NCBI GenBank assembly: GCA_963841065.1 | Contig: CAWJBI010000031.1 | Coordinates: forward strand, 124,001-188,000 | Length of the DNA: 64,000 nucleotides | Direction: 5' to 3' | Source: M0108 sp963841065 | GTDB taxonomy: Bacteria > Pseudomonadota > Gammaproteobacteria > Chromatiales > Chromatiaceae | Shown: one piece after another, positions 8,331 through 16,716 of the stretch | Layout: every line of letters begins with the position of its first letter | Numbering within the stretch: the first letter of the stretch is position 1 | The notes under the pieces: model-generated | Database searches by the model: none | Seen by the model: the letters and a program-made list of their open reading frames with translations, nothing else | What the model was told of the DNA's origin: nothing | Translations under genes and position numbers: made by a program

Positions 8331-9230
8331 TTACCGGTCCCGCTCGATGATGTAAGGGGCAATCCAACGCAGCGGATCGGCCTTGGCGTCGAAGGGCTCC
8401 AGGCTGGCGAGGGCCTCGCCGACCAGATCGGCGGCCGCCTGGCGCGCGGCGTCCAGGCCCATGAGGGCCGGGTAGGTGGCCTTAGCCTGGGCCAGGTCCT
8501 TGCGATGGGTCTTGCCCAGGATGGCGGTGGGGGCCTCGATATCCAGGATATCGTCGCGAATCTGGAAGGCCAGCCCCAGGCACTTGGCGTAGCGGTCCAG
8601 CCGGTCCGCCAGGTCCGGAGCCAGGCCCGGCGCGGCCTGGCTGGCCATGTTGACGCTGGCGCGAATCAGGGCGCCCGTCTTATGGATATGGATGTTCTCC
8701 AGGGTGATCAGGTCGATCTCCTGGCCTTCGGCCTCCAGATCCATGGCCTGGCCCCCCGCCATGCCGCGGGAACCCGAGGCCCAGGCGAGGCGGTCGATCA
8801 TGGCCAGACGGACCGCGGGCCCCACCGCCAGGGTCTCGTCCCGGGCCAGGACCAGAAAGGCCTGCGTCATGAGGGCATCGCCGGTCAGGATGGCGGTAGC
8901 CTCGTCGAAGGCCTTGTGACAGGTGGGACGGCCCCGGCGCAGATCGTCGTCATCCATGGCCGGCAGGTCATCGTGGATCAGCGAATAGGCGTGAATCATC
9001 TCCACCGCGCAGGCGATGGCGTTCACCGCCGCCGGCGCCAGGCCGACGGCCGCGGCAGTGGCATAGACCAGGGTCGGGCGGACCCGCTTGCCGCCACCCA
9101 GGACGGCGTAACGCATGGCCCGGTGCAACTTGGCGGGGGGCGCCTGTTCCGGGGGCAGCCAGGCCTCCAGGGCGGCCTCGATGCGCTGGCCGCAGGCGGC
9201 GAGAAAGTCCGTCAGTTGAGTATCAGACAT
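8331..9230 (-). CDS. ispA: Farnesyl diphosphate synthase (polyprenyl synthetase)
   Basis: Short-chain isoprenyl diphosphate synthase that condenses IPP with DMAPP/GPP to farnesyl diphosphate, feeding quinone, undecaprenyl-phosphate and carotenoid synthesis. About 299 residues. The two Asp-rich motifs are clear: LIHDDLPAMDDDDLRRG (first, allylic substrate with Mg) and FQIRDDILDIEA (second). The ATG at 9230 is preferred because it lies inside the last codons of xseB (ATGTCTGA overlap), which implies translational coupling. Order xseB-ispA is the standard proteobacterial arrangement; dxs, which often follows, is absent here. Confidence 0.95.
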   Translation of the reverse strand: MSDTQLTDFLAACGQRIEAALEAWLPPEQAPPAKLHRAMRYAVLGGGKRVRPTLVYATAAAVGLAPAAVNAIACAVEMIHAYSLIHDDLPAMDDDDLRRGRPTCHKAFDEATAILTGDALMTQAFLVLARDETLAVGPAVRLAMIDRLAWASGSRGMAGGQAMDLEAEGQEIDLITLENIHIHKTGALIRASVNMASQAAPGLAPDLADRLDRYAKCLGLAFQIRDDILDIEAPTAILGKTHRKDLAQAKATYPALMGLDAARQAAADLVGEALASLEPFDAKADPLRWIAPYIIERDR

Positions 9231-9465
9231 GGTCGGCAAAGGGCTCCAGTTCGGCATCCGCGGATTTGGCGGAGAGGATCTGGACGCGTTGCTCGGCCTG
9301 GTCCAGCGTCTTCTGGCAGGTGCGCGCCAGCCCGATGCCCCGCTCGAAGGCCTCCAGGGATGCCTCCAGGCTTAGGTCCCCCTTTTCGAGGCTATCCACC
9401 AAGGCTTCGAGATCGCTCAGGGCCTGCTCGAAGCCGGCCAGCGGGGTCTGGGTATCGGGGGTCAT
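9223..9465 (-). CDS. xseB: Exodeoxyribonuclease VII small subunit
   Basis: Small subunit of the single-strand-specific exonuclease VII, which works with XseA (not in this window). The 80-residue protein has the family pattern FEQALSDLEALVDSLEKGDL near the start, followed by the helix ASLEAFERGIGLARTCQKTL. Length is normal. It overlaps the start of ispA by 8 bases and is divergent from parE, with about 155 bases between. Confidence 0.92.
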   Translation of the reverse strand: MTPDTQTPLAGFEQALSDLEALVDSLEKGDLSLEASLEAFERGIGLARTCQKTLDQAEQRVQILSAKSADAELEPFADHV

Positions 9466-9620
9466 GGGTGGGCTGCGGCCTTCTGGTTGGGAGGAGGGAG
9501 GGGATTCTCAAGGGCCCCTGGGGACACGGAACCCCCATGCACATTTGAATCCGCCGAAGCAGCTAGGTTACCTTTCACCCCTTTTGGCGGTCAAATCTCG
9601 CAGAGGAGCGCGAATCCGGC

Positions 9621-11513
9621 ATGATAAGCACCTACAACGCCGCCGCCATCGAGGTCCTGAGCGGCCTGGACCCGGTCCGCAAGCGCCCGGGCATGTACAC
9701 CGACACCACCCGGCCTAATCACCTGGCCCAGGAGGTCATCGACAACAGCGTGGACGAGGCCTTGGCCGGCCATGCCAGGACCATCGCCGTCGTCTTATAC
9801 GCCGATGGCTCCCTGGAGGTCAGCGACGATGGCCGTGGCATGCCGGTGGACCTCCATCCCGACGAGGGCCTGCCCGGGGTCGAGGTCATCCTCACCAAGC
9901 TCCACGCCGGGGGCAAGTTCTCCAACGACAGCTATCGCTTCGCCGGTGGTCTCCACGGGGTCGGCGTCTCCGTCGTCAACGCCCTCTCCCAGCACCTGGA
10001 GGTCTGGGTCAAGCGCGACGGCCAGGAGTACAACATGGCCTTCGCCCACGGCGACAAGGTCTCGGACCTGGAGCCCGTCGGCAAGGTCCCCCGCAAGGAG
10101 ACGGGCACCCGTCTGCGCTTCTGGCCCGACCCCGGCTACTTCGACAGCCCACGCTTCTCCATCCGCCGCCTCAAGCATCTCCTGCAGGCCAAGGCCGTCC
10201 TCTGCCCCGGACTGACCGTCAGCTTCCGCGACGAGGCCAGCCAGGAGGAGACGACCTGGTACTACGAAGACGGCCTCAAGGACTATCTGGTCCAATCCCT
10301 GCCCGACCGCGAAATCATCCCCGCCGACCCCTTCACCGGCAATATGGAAGGCACCACCGAGGCCGCCGCCTGGGCCCTGGTCTGGCTCCCCGCCGGCGGC
10401 GAGCCCTTCGCCGAGAGCTATGTCAACCTCATTCCCACCGTCCAGGGCGGAACCCACGTCAATGGCCTGCGTACCGGCCTGACCGAGGCGGTGCGGGATT
10501 TCTGCGAGTTCCGCAACCTCTTGCCCCGGGGCGTCAAGCTGGCCCCCGAGGACGTCTGGGCGCGCTGCGCCTACATCCTCTCCGTCAAGCTCCTCGACCC
10601 CCAGTTTTCCGGCCAGACCAAGGAACGCCTCTCTTCCCGCGAGTGCGCCGCCTTCGTCGCCGGCGTCGTCCGCGACGCCTTCAGCCTCTGGCTCAACCAG
10701 CACGTCCAGGACGGCGAGGCCATCGCCCAGCTCGCCATCGGCGCCGCCCAAGCCCGCCTGCGCGCCGGCCGCACCGTGGTGCGCAAGAAGATCACCGCCG
10801 GTCCCGCCCTGCCCGGCAAGCTCGCCGACTGCACCGCCACCGATCCCGCGCGCGGCGAACTCTTCCTGGTCGAGGGCGACTCCGCCGGCGGCTCCGCCAA
10901 GCAGGCCCGCGACCGCGAGTTCCAGGCCATCCTGCCTCTGCGCGGCAAGATCCTCAACACCTGGGAGGTCGATTCCAGCGAGGTGCTGGGATCCCAGGAG
11001 GTCCATGACATCGCCGTCGCCATCGGGGTGGACCCCGGCGACGACGATCTCTCCAGACTCCGATTTGGCAAGGTCTGCGTCCTCGCCGACGCCGACTCCG
11101 ACGGCGCCCACATCGCCACCCTGCTCTGCGCCCTCTTCCTGCGCCACTTCCCGCGCCTGGTGGCCGAGGGCCATGTTTACGTCGCCCTGCCGCCCCTCTA
11201 CCGTATCGACGTCGGCAAGCAGGTCTTCTACGCCCTTGACGAGGACGAAAAGCGCGGCATCCTCGACCGCATCGCCGCCGAAAAGCTCAAGGGCAAGGTC
11301 AACGTCCAGCGCTTCAAGGGCCTGGGCGAGATGAACCCCGGCCAGTTGCGCGAGACCAGCATCCACCCCGACACCCGCCGCCTGGTGCAACTGACCATCG
11401 AAGATCCCACGCAGAGCCAGCAACTCATGGACATGCTCTTGGCTAAGAAACGTGCCAGCGACCGCCGTGCCTGGCTCCAGGATAAGGGCGACCTGGCGGA
11501 GGTGACGCTGTGA
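9621..11513 (+). CDS. parE: DNA topoisomerase IV subunit B
   Basis: ATPase subunit of topoisomerase IV, which decatenates daughter chromosomes together with ParC. The 630-residue length is normal for the short gammaproteobacterial ParE and distinguishes it from GyrB. The GHKL ATPase motifs are EVIDNSVDEALAGHA, DDGRGMPVDLHP and GGLHGVGVSVVNALS. The TOPRIM region shows LVEGDSAGGSAKQARDR, LPLRGKILN and the metal-binding DADSDGAHI. The C-terminus has QRFKGLGEMNPGQL. The gene is uninterrupted and convergent with the helicase gene downstream. Confidence 0.97.
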   Translation: MISTYNAAAIEVLSGLDPVRKRPGMYTDTTRPNHLAQEVIDNSVDEALAGHARTIAVVLYADGSLEVSDDGRGMPVDLHPDEGLPGVEVILTKLHAGGKFSNDSYRFAGGLHGVGVSVVNALSQHLEVWVKRDGQEYNMAFAHGDKVSDLEPVGKVPRKETGTRLRFWPDPGYFDSPRFSIRRLKHLLQAKAVLCPGLTVSFRDEASQEETTWYYEDGLKDYLVQSLPDREIIPADPFTGNMEGTTEAAAWALVWLPAGGEPFAESYVNLIPTVQGGTHVNGLRTGLTEAVRDFCEFRNLLPRGVKLAPEDVWARCAYILSVKLLDPQFSGQTKERLSSRECAAFVAGVVRDAFSLWLNQHVQDGEAIAQLAIGAAQARLRAGRTVVRKKITAGPALPGKLADCTATDPARGELFLVEGDSAGGSAKQARDREFQAILPLRGKILNTWEVDSSEVLGSQEVHDIAVAIGVDPGDDDLSRLRFGKVCVLADADSDGAHIATLLCALFLRHFPRLVAEGHVYVALPPLYRIDVGKQVFYALDEDEKRGILDRIAAEKLKGKVNVQRFKGLGEMNPGQLRETSIHPDTRRLVQLTIEDPTQSQQLMDMLLAKKRASDRRAWLQDKGDLAEVTL

Positions 11514-11653
11514 CCACTACCAAGGCGCTCGCCGCTCAGGGCTTAGATTGCCCTTGGAGGGGGAGGCAGCCCGCGCCATGGTGTCCAGAACTGATGGGTA
11601 TTCGCCACCCTGCTATGCATTCTCAGATAGCCGGCTGGTAACGGTTTGTCGCG

Positions 11654-11698
11654 GGTACTTAACAACCACCGGCTTAGAGCCGGTGGTTGTTAAGTACC
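11654..11698. repeat. 21-bp perfect inverted repeat with 3-base loop
   Basis: Left arm 11654-11674 (ggtacttaacaaccaccgg plus ct) pairs without mismatch with right arm 11678-11698; the loop is tag. It sits in the 275-base gap between convergent parE and the helicase gene and has no T-tract, so it is not a standard intrinsic terminator, although it could block transcription from both sides. Such long exact hairpins are also seen as palindromic mobile repeats. The remaining gap sequence on both sides shows no gene. Confidence 0.85.
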
Positions 11699-11788
11699 GG
11701 CAGCAGATGGGTGCGCGGGAACAAGTCTCGGTGGCATTGAACTCCTCCTGGATGATACGGGCTCCTTACTGGTTGAGGCCTTTCAGTC

Positions 11789-13123
11789 TCACCGCCGTTT
11801 CAGGGGGCCGAATCCCCCTTCCGTCTCTCCTTGGCCATCCAGGGTCGAGGGTTGACGCCGTTTCCCGATATCCTTACGGTCCCGGTGGCGCTCCTTGACC
11901 TTGGGGGCCTTTTCGACTGACTTCCTGGGCCGGTTGCCTTCGGGTTTCTTCCGGGGCGTCCTCGACCGGGTCGGGCCTGTATATCGGGCCTCCAGGCCAG
12001 GTAGCTTCAAGGGCTCCAGCACCAGTTGGAGATAGCGCTCGATGCTCTCCATGCGGTTCCACTCGGACGAGCTCACCAGGGTAATGGCGAGGCCCAAGGC
12101 CCCGGCACGGCCAGTGCGACCGGTGCGATGCAGGTAATCGCTGCCGCTGCGGGGCACCTCGAAATTGATCACCAGGTCCATTCCGGGCACGTCCAGGCCG
12201 CGGGCCGCCACGTCCGTGGCCACCAGGACCCGGATGCGGCCCTCCCGCAGGAGATTCAACACCCGGTTGCGCTCGCCCTGGTCCAGTTCGCCATGCAGGC
12301 TGGCGGCGCGATGACCCTTGCCGACCAGGAAATTGCCCAGGGCCGCCGCCTGCTCGCGCGTATTGGTGAAGACCAGCACCTTCTCCACCGTGCTGGCGGT
12401 CAGCAGGGCATCGAGGAGGGTCCGCTTGTGCTCCAGGTCGTCCGCCAGCAGGCGCTGGTGATGGATGTCGGGGTGGGCGGCGCGGTGATGGTCGGCCTGG
12501 ACCCGCTGGGGGTCGCGCAGGGCCGCGTCGATAAAGGACTGGATGCCGGTCCGGGTCAGGGTCGCCGAGAAGAGCAGGGACTGGCGGTCCGGGTTGCACA
12601 CCTCGATGATCCGCATGACATCGGGGGCGAAGCCCATGTCCAGCATGCGGTCGGCCTCGTCCAGAACCAGGACCTCCAGATCCCCCAGGTCCGTCGCGCC
12701 CCGCTCCAGATGATCCAGGAGTCGCCCCGGCGTGGCGATGAGGATGTCCGGATTGCGGCGCAGGCCGGCCACCTGTTGACTGGCGGAGACGCCGCCAACG
12801 ATGACCCCGGCGGTGAGCCGCGTGAAGCTGGCGACCTGGAGGAAATGCTCCTGGATCTGATAGGCCAGCTCCCGGGTCGGCGCCAGGACCAGGGCGCGGA
12901 TGCCCTGGCGCGGCGCCGGCTGGGCCAGAAAGCGCTGCATCATGGGCAGCAGGAAGGCGATGGTCTTGCCCGACCCGGTGGCGGCGGTCACCAGCAGGTC
13001 GGAACCGGCGATGGCGAGCGGGATCACCAGCCGCTGGACCGGGGTCGGCTCGCTGAATCCCAGCTTATCCAGGCCCCGCATCAGGGCCTCGGGCAGATCG
13101 AAATCGGTAAAGTTAGCGTTCAT
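11789..13123 (-). CDS. DEAD-box ATP-dependent RNA helicase (RhlE/SrmB-like)
   Basis: RNA helicase for ribosome assembly or RNA turnover. The 444-residue protein has all core motifs in order: Q-motif region (GFSEPTPVQRLVIPLAI), motif I AATGSGKT, Ia PTRELAYQ, Ib TPGRLLDHL, II VLDEADRMLDMGF, III SATLTRTG, IV-V (VATDVAARGLDVPGMD) and VI HRTGRTGRAG. A basic Arg/Lys/Pro-rich tail of about 80 residues follows, as in RhlE/SrmB-type helicases that bind rRNA. The ATG at 13123 (MNANFTDFDLP) fits the family N-terminus better than an in-frame start 48 bases upstream. The subfamily is not settled. Confidence 0.92.
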   Translation of the reverse strand: MNANFTDFDLPEALMRGLDKLGFSEPTPVQRLVIPLAIAGSDLLVTAATGSGKTIAFLLPMMQRFLAQPAPRQGIRALVLAPTRELAYQIQEHFLQVASFTRLTAGVIVGGVSASQQVAGLRRNPDILIATPGRLLDHLERGATDLGDLEVLVLDEADRMLDMGFAPDVMRIIEVCNPDRQSLLFSATLTRTGIQSFIDAALRDPQRVQADHHRAAHPDIHHQRLLADDLEHKRTLLDALLTASTVEKVLVFTNTREQAAALGNFLVGKGHRAASLHGELDQGERNRVLNLLREGRIRVLVATDVAARGLDVPGMDLVINFEVPRSGSDYLHRTGRTGRAGALGLAITLVSSSEWNRMESIERYLQLVLEPLKLPGLEARYTGPTRSRTPRKKPEGNRPRKSVEKAPKVKERHRDRKDIGKRRQPSTLDGQGETEGGFGPLKRR

Positions 13124-13178
13124 GGGGTCGCAACATACACCAAACCGCGGCAACGGGCAGCCAATCGCCACATCTGGA

Positions 13179-14303
13179 TCAGCCAGCCTTGCCCCGCCAG
13201 GTATAGACGGCGGTCACGGCGTAGTTCCAGACGGCGCCCACCAGGATGCCGGCGAGGGCGGAGAGGATCCAGCCGGAATCGCCTTCGAATAGGTAGGTGG
13301 CGATGCCGACATTGGCGATGGCGCCGACGGCGCAGGCCAGGACGAAGGAGAACCAGCCCCAGATCAGTTGCCGGCCGCGCAGCCGGACGTCGCGGTAGGT
13401 CAGGCTGTTGTTGAGGAAGAAGTTGGTGGTCATGGCCACCAGGGCGGCCACTGTCTGGCCCAGGAGGAAGGAGGCCCCCAGGAAGCGGTTCAGGAACCAG
13501 AGCACCGCCAGGTGCACCACCACCCCGGAGCCGCCGATGAGGGAGAAGGCGATGAAGCGTACCGGGATACGGGGGCCGACGAGCTTTTGCAGCAGCATCA
13601 GGGCGTATTCCCAGAGCACGGCGTTGTCGAGTTTGCTTTCCCCGGCCTGGCGCTGCCGGAAGCCGTAGGGGACCTCCTCGAATTTCAGGGGCCGGGGCAC
13701 GGAGGCCAGGATGTCGAGGAGGATCTTGTAGCCGATCCCACTGAGGTCGTAGACGCAGTCGGCCAGGATCTCGGCCCGCACCAGGAAGAAGCCGCTCATG
13801 GGGTCGGTGAGGTCCGCATGGGTCAGGCGCCGGGCCAGGCGGCTAGCGAACCGGCTCATGGATTGGCGGCGCTCGTTCCAGTCGCCGAGGCTGCCGCCGG
13901 CGACGTAGCGACTGCCGACGACCAGGTCGAGTTCCCCGGCCTTGATGCGCTCCAGCATCAGGGGTAGACGGGTCTCGTCGTGTTGCAGATCGGCGTCGAT
14001 GACCGCCAGATAGGGCGCCGTGCTCGCCAGCATGCCCTCGATGCAGGCAGAGGAGAGACCCCGGCGGCCAACCCGCCGCAGCAAGCGAATCCGGGGGTCC
14101 CGCCGCGCCAGCTCCTGGACCCGCGCCGCCGTGCCGTCGGGGGAATCGTCATCGACGAAAATGATCTCCCAGGCGATGCCCTGGAGGCAGGCCTGGAGCC
14201 GCCGGGCGATTTCCGCCACGTTTTCGGCCTCGTTGAAGGTCGGGATGATGACAGCGACTTCGGGCGGCGGGCAAGAGCCCAGCGCCGGGGTGGGGTCGGA
14301 CAT
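13179..14303 (-). CDS. Family 2 glycosyltransferase fused to GtrA-like membrane domain
   Basis: The N-terminal half is a GT-A glycosyltransferase of the dolichol-phosphate-mannose synthase/ArnC type: VAVIIPTFNEAENVAEIARR, FVDDDSPDGTAARVQEL and the metal-binding DADLQHDETRLP. From about residue 240 there are four hydrophobic helices of the GtrA/DPMS family (for example FIAFSLIGGSGVVVHLAVLW). Such enzymes move a sugar from a nucleotide donor to undecaprenyl phosphate, and the GtrA part helps flip the lipid-sugar. At 374 residues it is a normal fusion. It is divergent from the GT39 gene at 14421, whose substrate it plausibly supplies (inference). Confidence 0.88.
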   Translation of the reverse strand: MSDPTPALGSCPPPEVAVIIPTFNEAENVAEIARRLQACLQGIAWEIIFVDDDSPDGTAARVQELARRDPRIRLLRRVGRRGLSSACIEGMLASTAPYLAVIDADLQHDETRLPLMLERIKAGELDLVVGSRYVAGGSLGDWNERRQSMSRFASRLARRLTHADLTDPMSGFFLVRAEILADCVYDLSGIGYKILLDILASVPRPLKFEEVPYGFRQRQAGESKLDNAVLWEYALMLLQKLVGPRIPVRFIAFSLIGGSGVVVHLAVLWFLNRFLGASFLLGQTVAALVAMTTNFFLNNSLTYRDVRLRGRQLIWGWFSFVLACAVGAIANVGIATYLFEGDSGWILSALAGILVGAVWNYAVTAVYTWRGKAG

Positions 14304-14420
14304 GGTGGCTTGTTCCTGTGGCGAGCGCCAGCGGCTCCCCGCGGGCTTGATTATTGTAAGCTATAGGGCCCTTGGCGGACAGCCGTCCCCCTTGCCTCCC
14401 TGACCCTGCCTCGGAACGCC

Positions 14421-15998
14421 ATGCCCTCAGGTCGATCGCTCCCGGATGCCGATCCCACCCGTCACTGGGTGGTCTGGGCCTTCGCCTTTATCCTCCTCTG
14501 GCGGCTGTGGGCGGCCTGGATCCTCCCGGTGACCCAGGACGAGGCCTACTATTTCGACTGGGCCCTCCACCTCGACTGGGGCTATTTCGACCACCCGCCG
14601 GGGGTGGCCCTGCTGGGCCTGGGCGCGCGGTTGGTCCCGGCCTCGGCCCTGGCGGGGCGGCTCGGCAATCTCCTGGCCGCGACCCTGACCTTGCTGGTGC
14701 TCATCCGCTTCTACCGCGCCTGCGGCCTGGATGCCCGGCAAGTGTTTCTGGCCCTGGTGATGACGGGCGCGACCTTCGCGGGCCTGGTCTCCGGCGTCCT
14801 GGCCACCCCCGACACCCCCCTGGCCCTGGCCTGGGCCCTGGCGCTGCACGAGGGGCTGGCGGCCCTGCGCGATGACCGGCGCCGCTGGGTGACGGCGGGC
14901 CTGGCCACCGGGCTGGGACTGCTCGGCAAGTATGGCATGGCCCTTATTGGCCCCGTCTTTCTCTGGGCCATCCTCTGGGCGGACCCCAAGGCCTTGCGCA
15001 CGCCCTGGCCCTACCTGGGGGCCCTGACGGCCCTGCTCTTCTTCGCGCCTAACCTCATCTGGAATGCCCAGAACGACTGGCTCACCATCCGCTTCCAGTT
15101 CGGCCACGGTTTTTCCACCTCGGCCGGCGCCCTCTCGGCCGACGCCGTCGGGGCCGCCCTGGCCCTGCCCGAGCGGGCCTCCGTGCTGGAACAGGCCGGC
15201 CTGGGCGAGCGCCTGCTGGCGGTCCTGAGCTTCCTGGGTATTCAGGCCGCCCTCTGGGGCCTGATGCTTTTTCCCTTGGTCGCGGGTCTCTGGCGGGGGT
15301 GGCGCCTCCGTGCCCAGGCCAGGCCCTGGGTTTCAGACCGGGGTGCTCGCGCCCTTCTGGTCGCCGGAACGGTCTTCCCCTTGGCCTTCTTTGGTCTGGT
15401 GGCGGCCTTCAGTGCCGTTCAGCCCAATTGGGCGGTGCTCTACCTGCTGACGGGGATCCCCCTGGCGGTCCTGGCCTCGGCGGGTTATCGCCGTGCCCTG
15501 CTGGTGGCGGCCGGGGCCAATGTGTTCCTCGTCAGCCTCTATCTGCTTCACGCCCGAACCGGCATCCTGCCCCTGCCCGACAACCAGCAGCGCATCCTGC
15601 ACGAGACCCATGGCTTTCAGGCCCTGGCCAGGGAACTGGAGGGTCTGTCCGGGCCTGTTTTCGCCGACCGCTACCAGCTCGTGGCCATGACCCGGTTTTA
15701 TGCCCCGGGTCTGGAAATCACCCAATGGCCCGGCCTGTTCCGGGCATCGGAATATGTGCGCGGCCAGCTTGTCCCACCGGTGGACCGGGAGGCTATCGCC
15801 CGGGCGGGAGGCTGGTGGCTGCTGAGCCGCAATCCGCCGCGGCCCGTGATCCCGGGTTTCCGGCTCGACCGGCAGAGGCTCCTGTATGATTGCCTGCGGG
15901 AGGGTTTGCTGGAGGCCACTACCGGCCAGCCAGATCCCTGCACCGAACCGATCCATCGCTGGTGGCTGCTGCATTATGTCCCCGATCCCTCAACCTGA
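14421..15998 (+). CDS. GT39-family (ArnT/PMT-like) glycosyltransferase, membrane
   Basis: Polytopic inner-membrane glycosyltransferase of 525 residues that uses a polyprenyl-phosphate sugar donor on the periplasmic side. The first loop has the family pattern QDEAYYFDWALHLDWGYFDH followed by PPGVALL; the acidic D-E pair is the catalytic region of ArnT/PMT_2 proteins. About a dozen hydrophobic helices follow, then a soluble C-terminal part (ADRYQLVAMTRFYAPGLEIT). The next gene starts inside its last codons (overlap 23 bases), so the two are coupled. Target may be lipid A or a surface polysaccharide; the sequence does not decide. Confidence 0.88.
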   Translation: MPSGRSLPDADPTRHWVVWAFAFILLWRLWAAWILPVTQDEAYYFDWALHLDWGYFDHPPGVALLGLGARLVPASALAGRLGNLLAATLTLLVLIRFYRACGLDARQVFLALVMTGATFAGLVSGVLATPDTPLALAWALALHEGLAALRDDRRRWVTAGLATGLGLLGKYGMALIGPVFLWAILWADPKALRTPWPYLGALTALLFFAPNLIWNAQNDWLTIRFQFGHGFSTSAGALSADAVGAALALPERASVLEQAGLGERLLAVLSFLGIQAALWGLMLFPLVAGLWRGWRLRAQARPWVSDRGARALLVAGTVFPLAFFGLVAAFSAVQPNWAVLYLLTGIPLAVLASAGYRRALLVAAGANVFLVSLYLLHARTGILPLPDNQQRILHETHGFQALARELEGLSGPVFADRYQLVAMTRFYAPGLEITQWPGLFRASEYVRGQLVPPVDREAIARAGGWWLLSRNPPRPVIPGFRLDRQRLLYDCLREGLLEATTGQPDPCTEPIHRWWLLHYVPDPST

Positions 15999-16710
15999 GT
16001 CCGGCCCGCGCCGCCGTTTCCTGAACGCGCCTGTCTGGCTGTGGCTGGCCTTCGCGGGCATTGGGGTGATCTTCATCCTCTTGCCCCAATTGGATCTCGC
16101 CGTCTCCGCCCTCTTCTATAGCCCGGGGGTTGGCTTCACGGCCCGTGGGACCTGGTTCGAGCGGCTGGTACATCAATCCACCTACTGGTTCCTGGTTCTG
16201 GGCACCCCAGCCATGGTGGGCCTGTGGCTAGCCCATCGCCGCGGCTGGCTCCGGGGCTCGCTCCGGGGCCTGGGGATCGGGGGTCGGGACCTGGCCTTTT
16301 TGCTATTGGTCCTGGTCTTGGGACCGGGGCTCCTGGTCAACGGCATCCTGAAGGAGCATTGGGGTCGCGCCCGGCCCCTGGACTGCCAGGAATTCGGCGG
16401 CACCCGCGCCTTTAGCCCCGCCTTCGTCCCCTCCGACCAGGGAGGGCGTTCCTTTAGCTCGGGTCATGCCTCCGGCTCCTGCTACTGGGTCGTCGTCGCC
16501 TTGGTATTGGCCCCCCGGCGCCGGCTCTGGCTCTGGCTGGCCCTGGGCTATAGCCTTCTCGTCGCCTGGGCGCGCCTGGCCGCGGGCGGCCACTTTTTGA
16601 GTGATATCCTGGTCTCCTGGTTTATTGTCGCCCTCCTGGCCTACTGGCTGGATGGGTTGTTGTCTTCGCCCCCTCCCGAGCCGGGAGCGGCCCTGCTCCC
16701 GCCCGGATAA
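15976..16710 (+). CDS. PAP2-superfamily membrane phosphatase (LpxE/PgpB-like)
   Basis: Inner-membrane lipid phosphatase of 244 residues with about six helices. The three phosphatase motifs are visible: KEHWGRARP (KxxxxxxRP type), SFSSGHASGSCY (the P/S-SGH motif) and RLAAGGHFLSDILVSW (R-x5-H-x3-D). It starts at ATG 15976 inside the upstream GT39 gene, which argues for translational coupling, and is 6 bases from the next GT39 gene. In this context it probably removes phosphate from lipid A or recycles undecaprenyl pyrophosphate released by the glycosyltransferases (inference). Confidence 0.9.
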   Translation: MSPIPQPESGPRRRFLNAPVWLWLAFAGIGVIFILLPQLDLAVSALFYSPGVGFTARGTWFERLVHQSTYWFLVLGTPAMVGLWLAHRRGWLRGSLRGLGIGGRDLAFLLLVLVLGPGLLVNGILKEHWGRARPLDCQEFGGTRAFSPAFVPSDQGGRSFSSGHASGSCYWVVVALVLAPRRRLWLWLALGYSLLVAWARLAAGGHFLSDILVSWFIVALLAYWLDGLLSSPPPEPGAALLPPG

Positions 16711-16716
16711 CCGCCG

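Noticed and set aside
8232..9548. 438-codon open frame opposite ispA-xseB
   Set aside because: Antisense shadow; both real genes carry diagnostic motifs.
9795..11423. 542-codon open frame opposite parE
   Set aside because: Antisense shadow of an intact, highly conserved gene; composition is low-complexity Gly/Ala/Asp.
12026..13414. 462-codon open frame opposite the DEAD-box helicase
   Set aside because: Antisense shadow without any recognisable domain; the helicase motifs are complete on the other strand.
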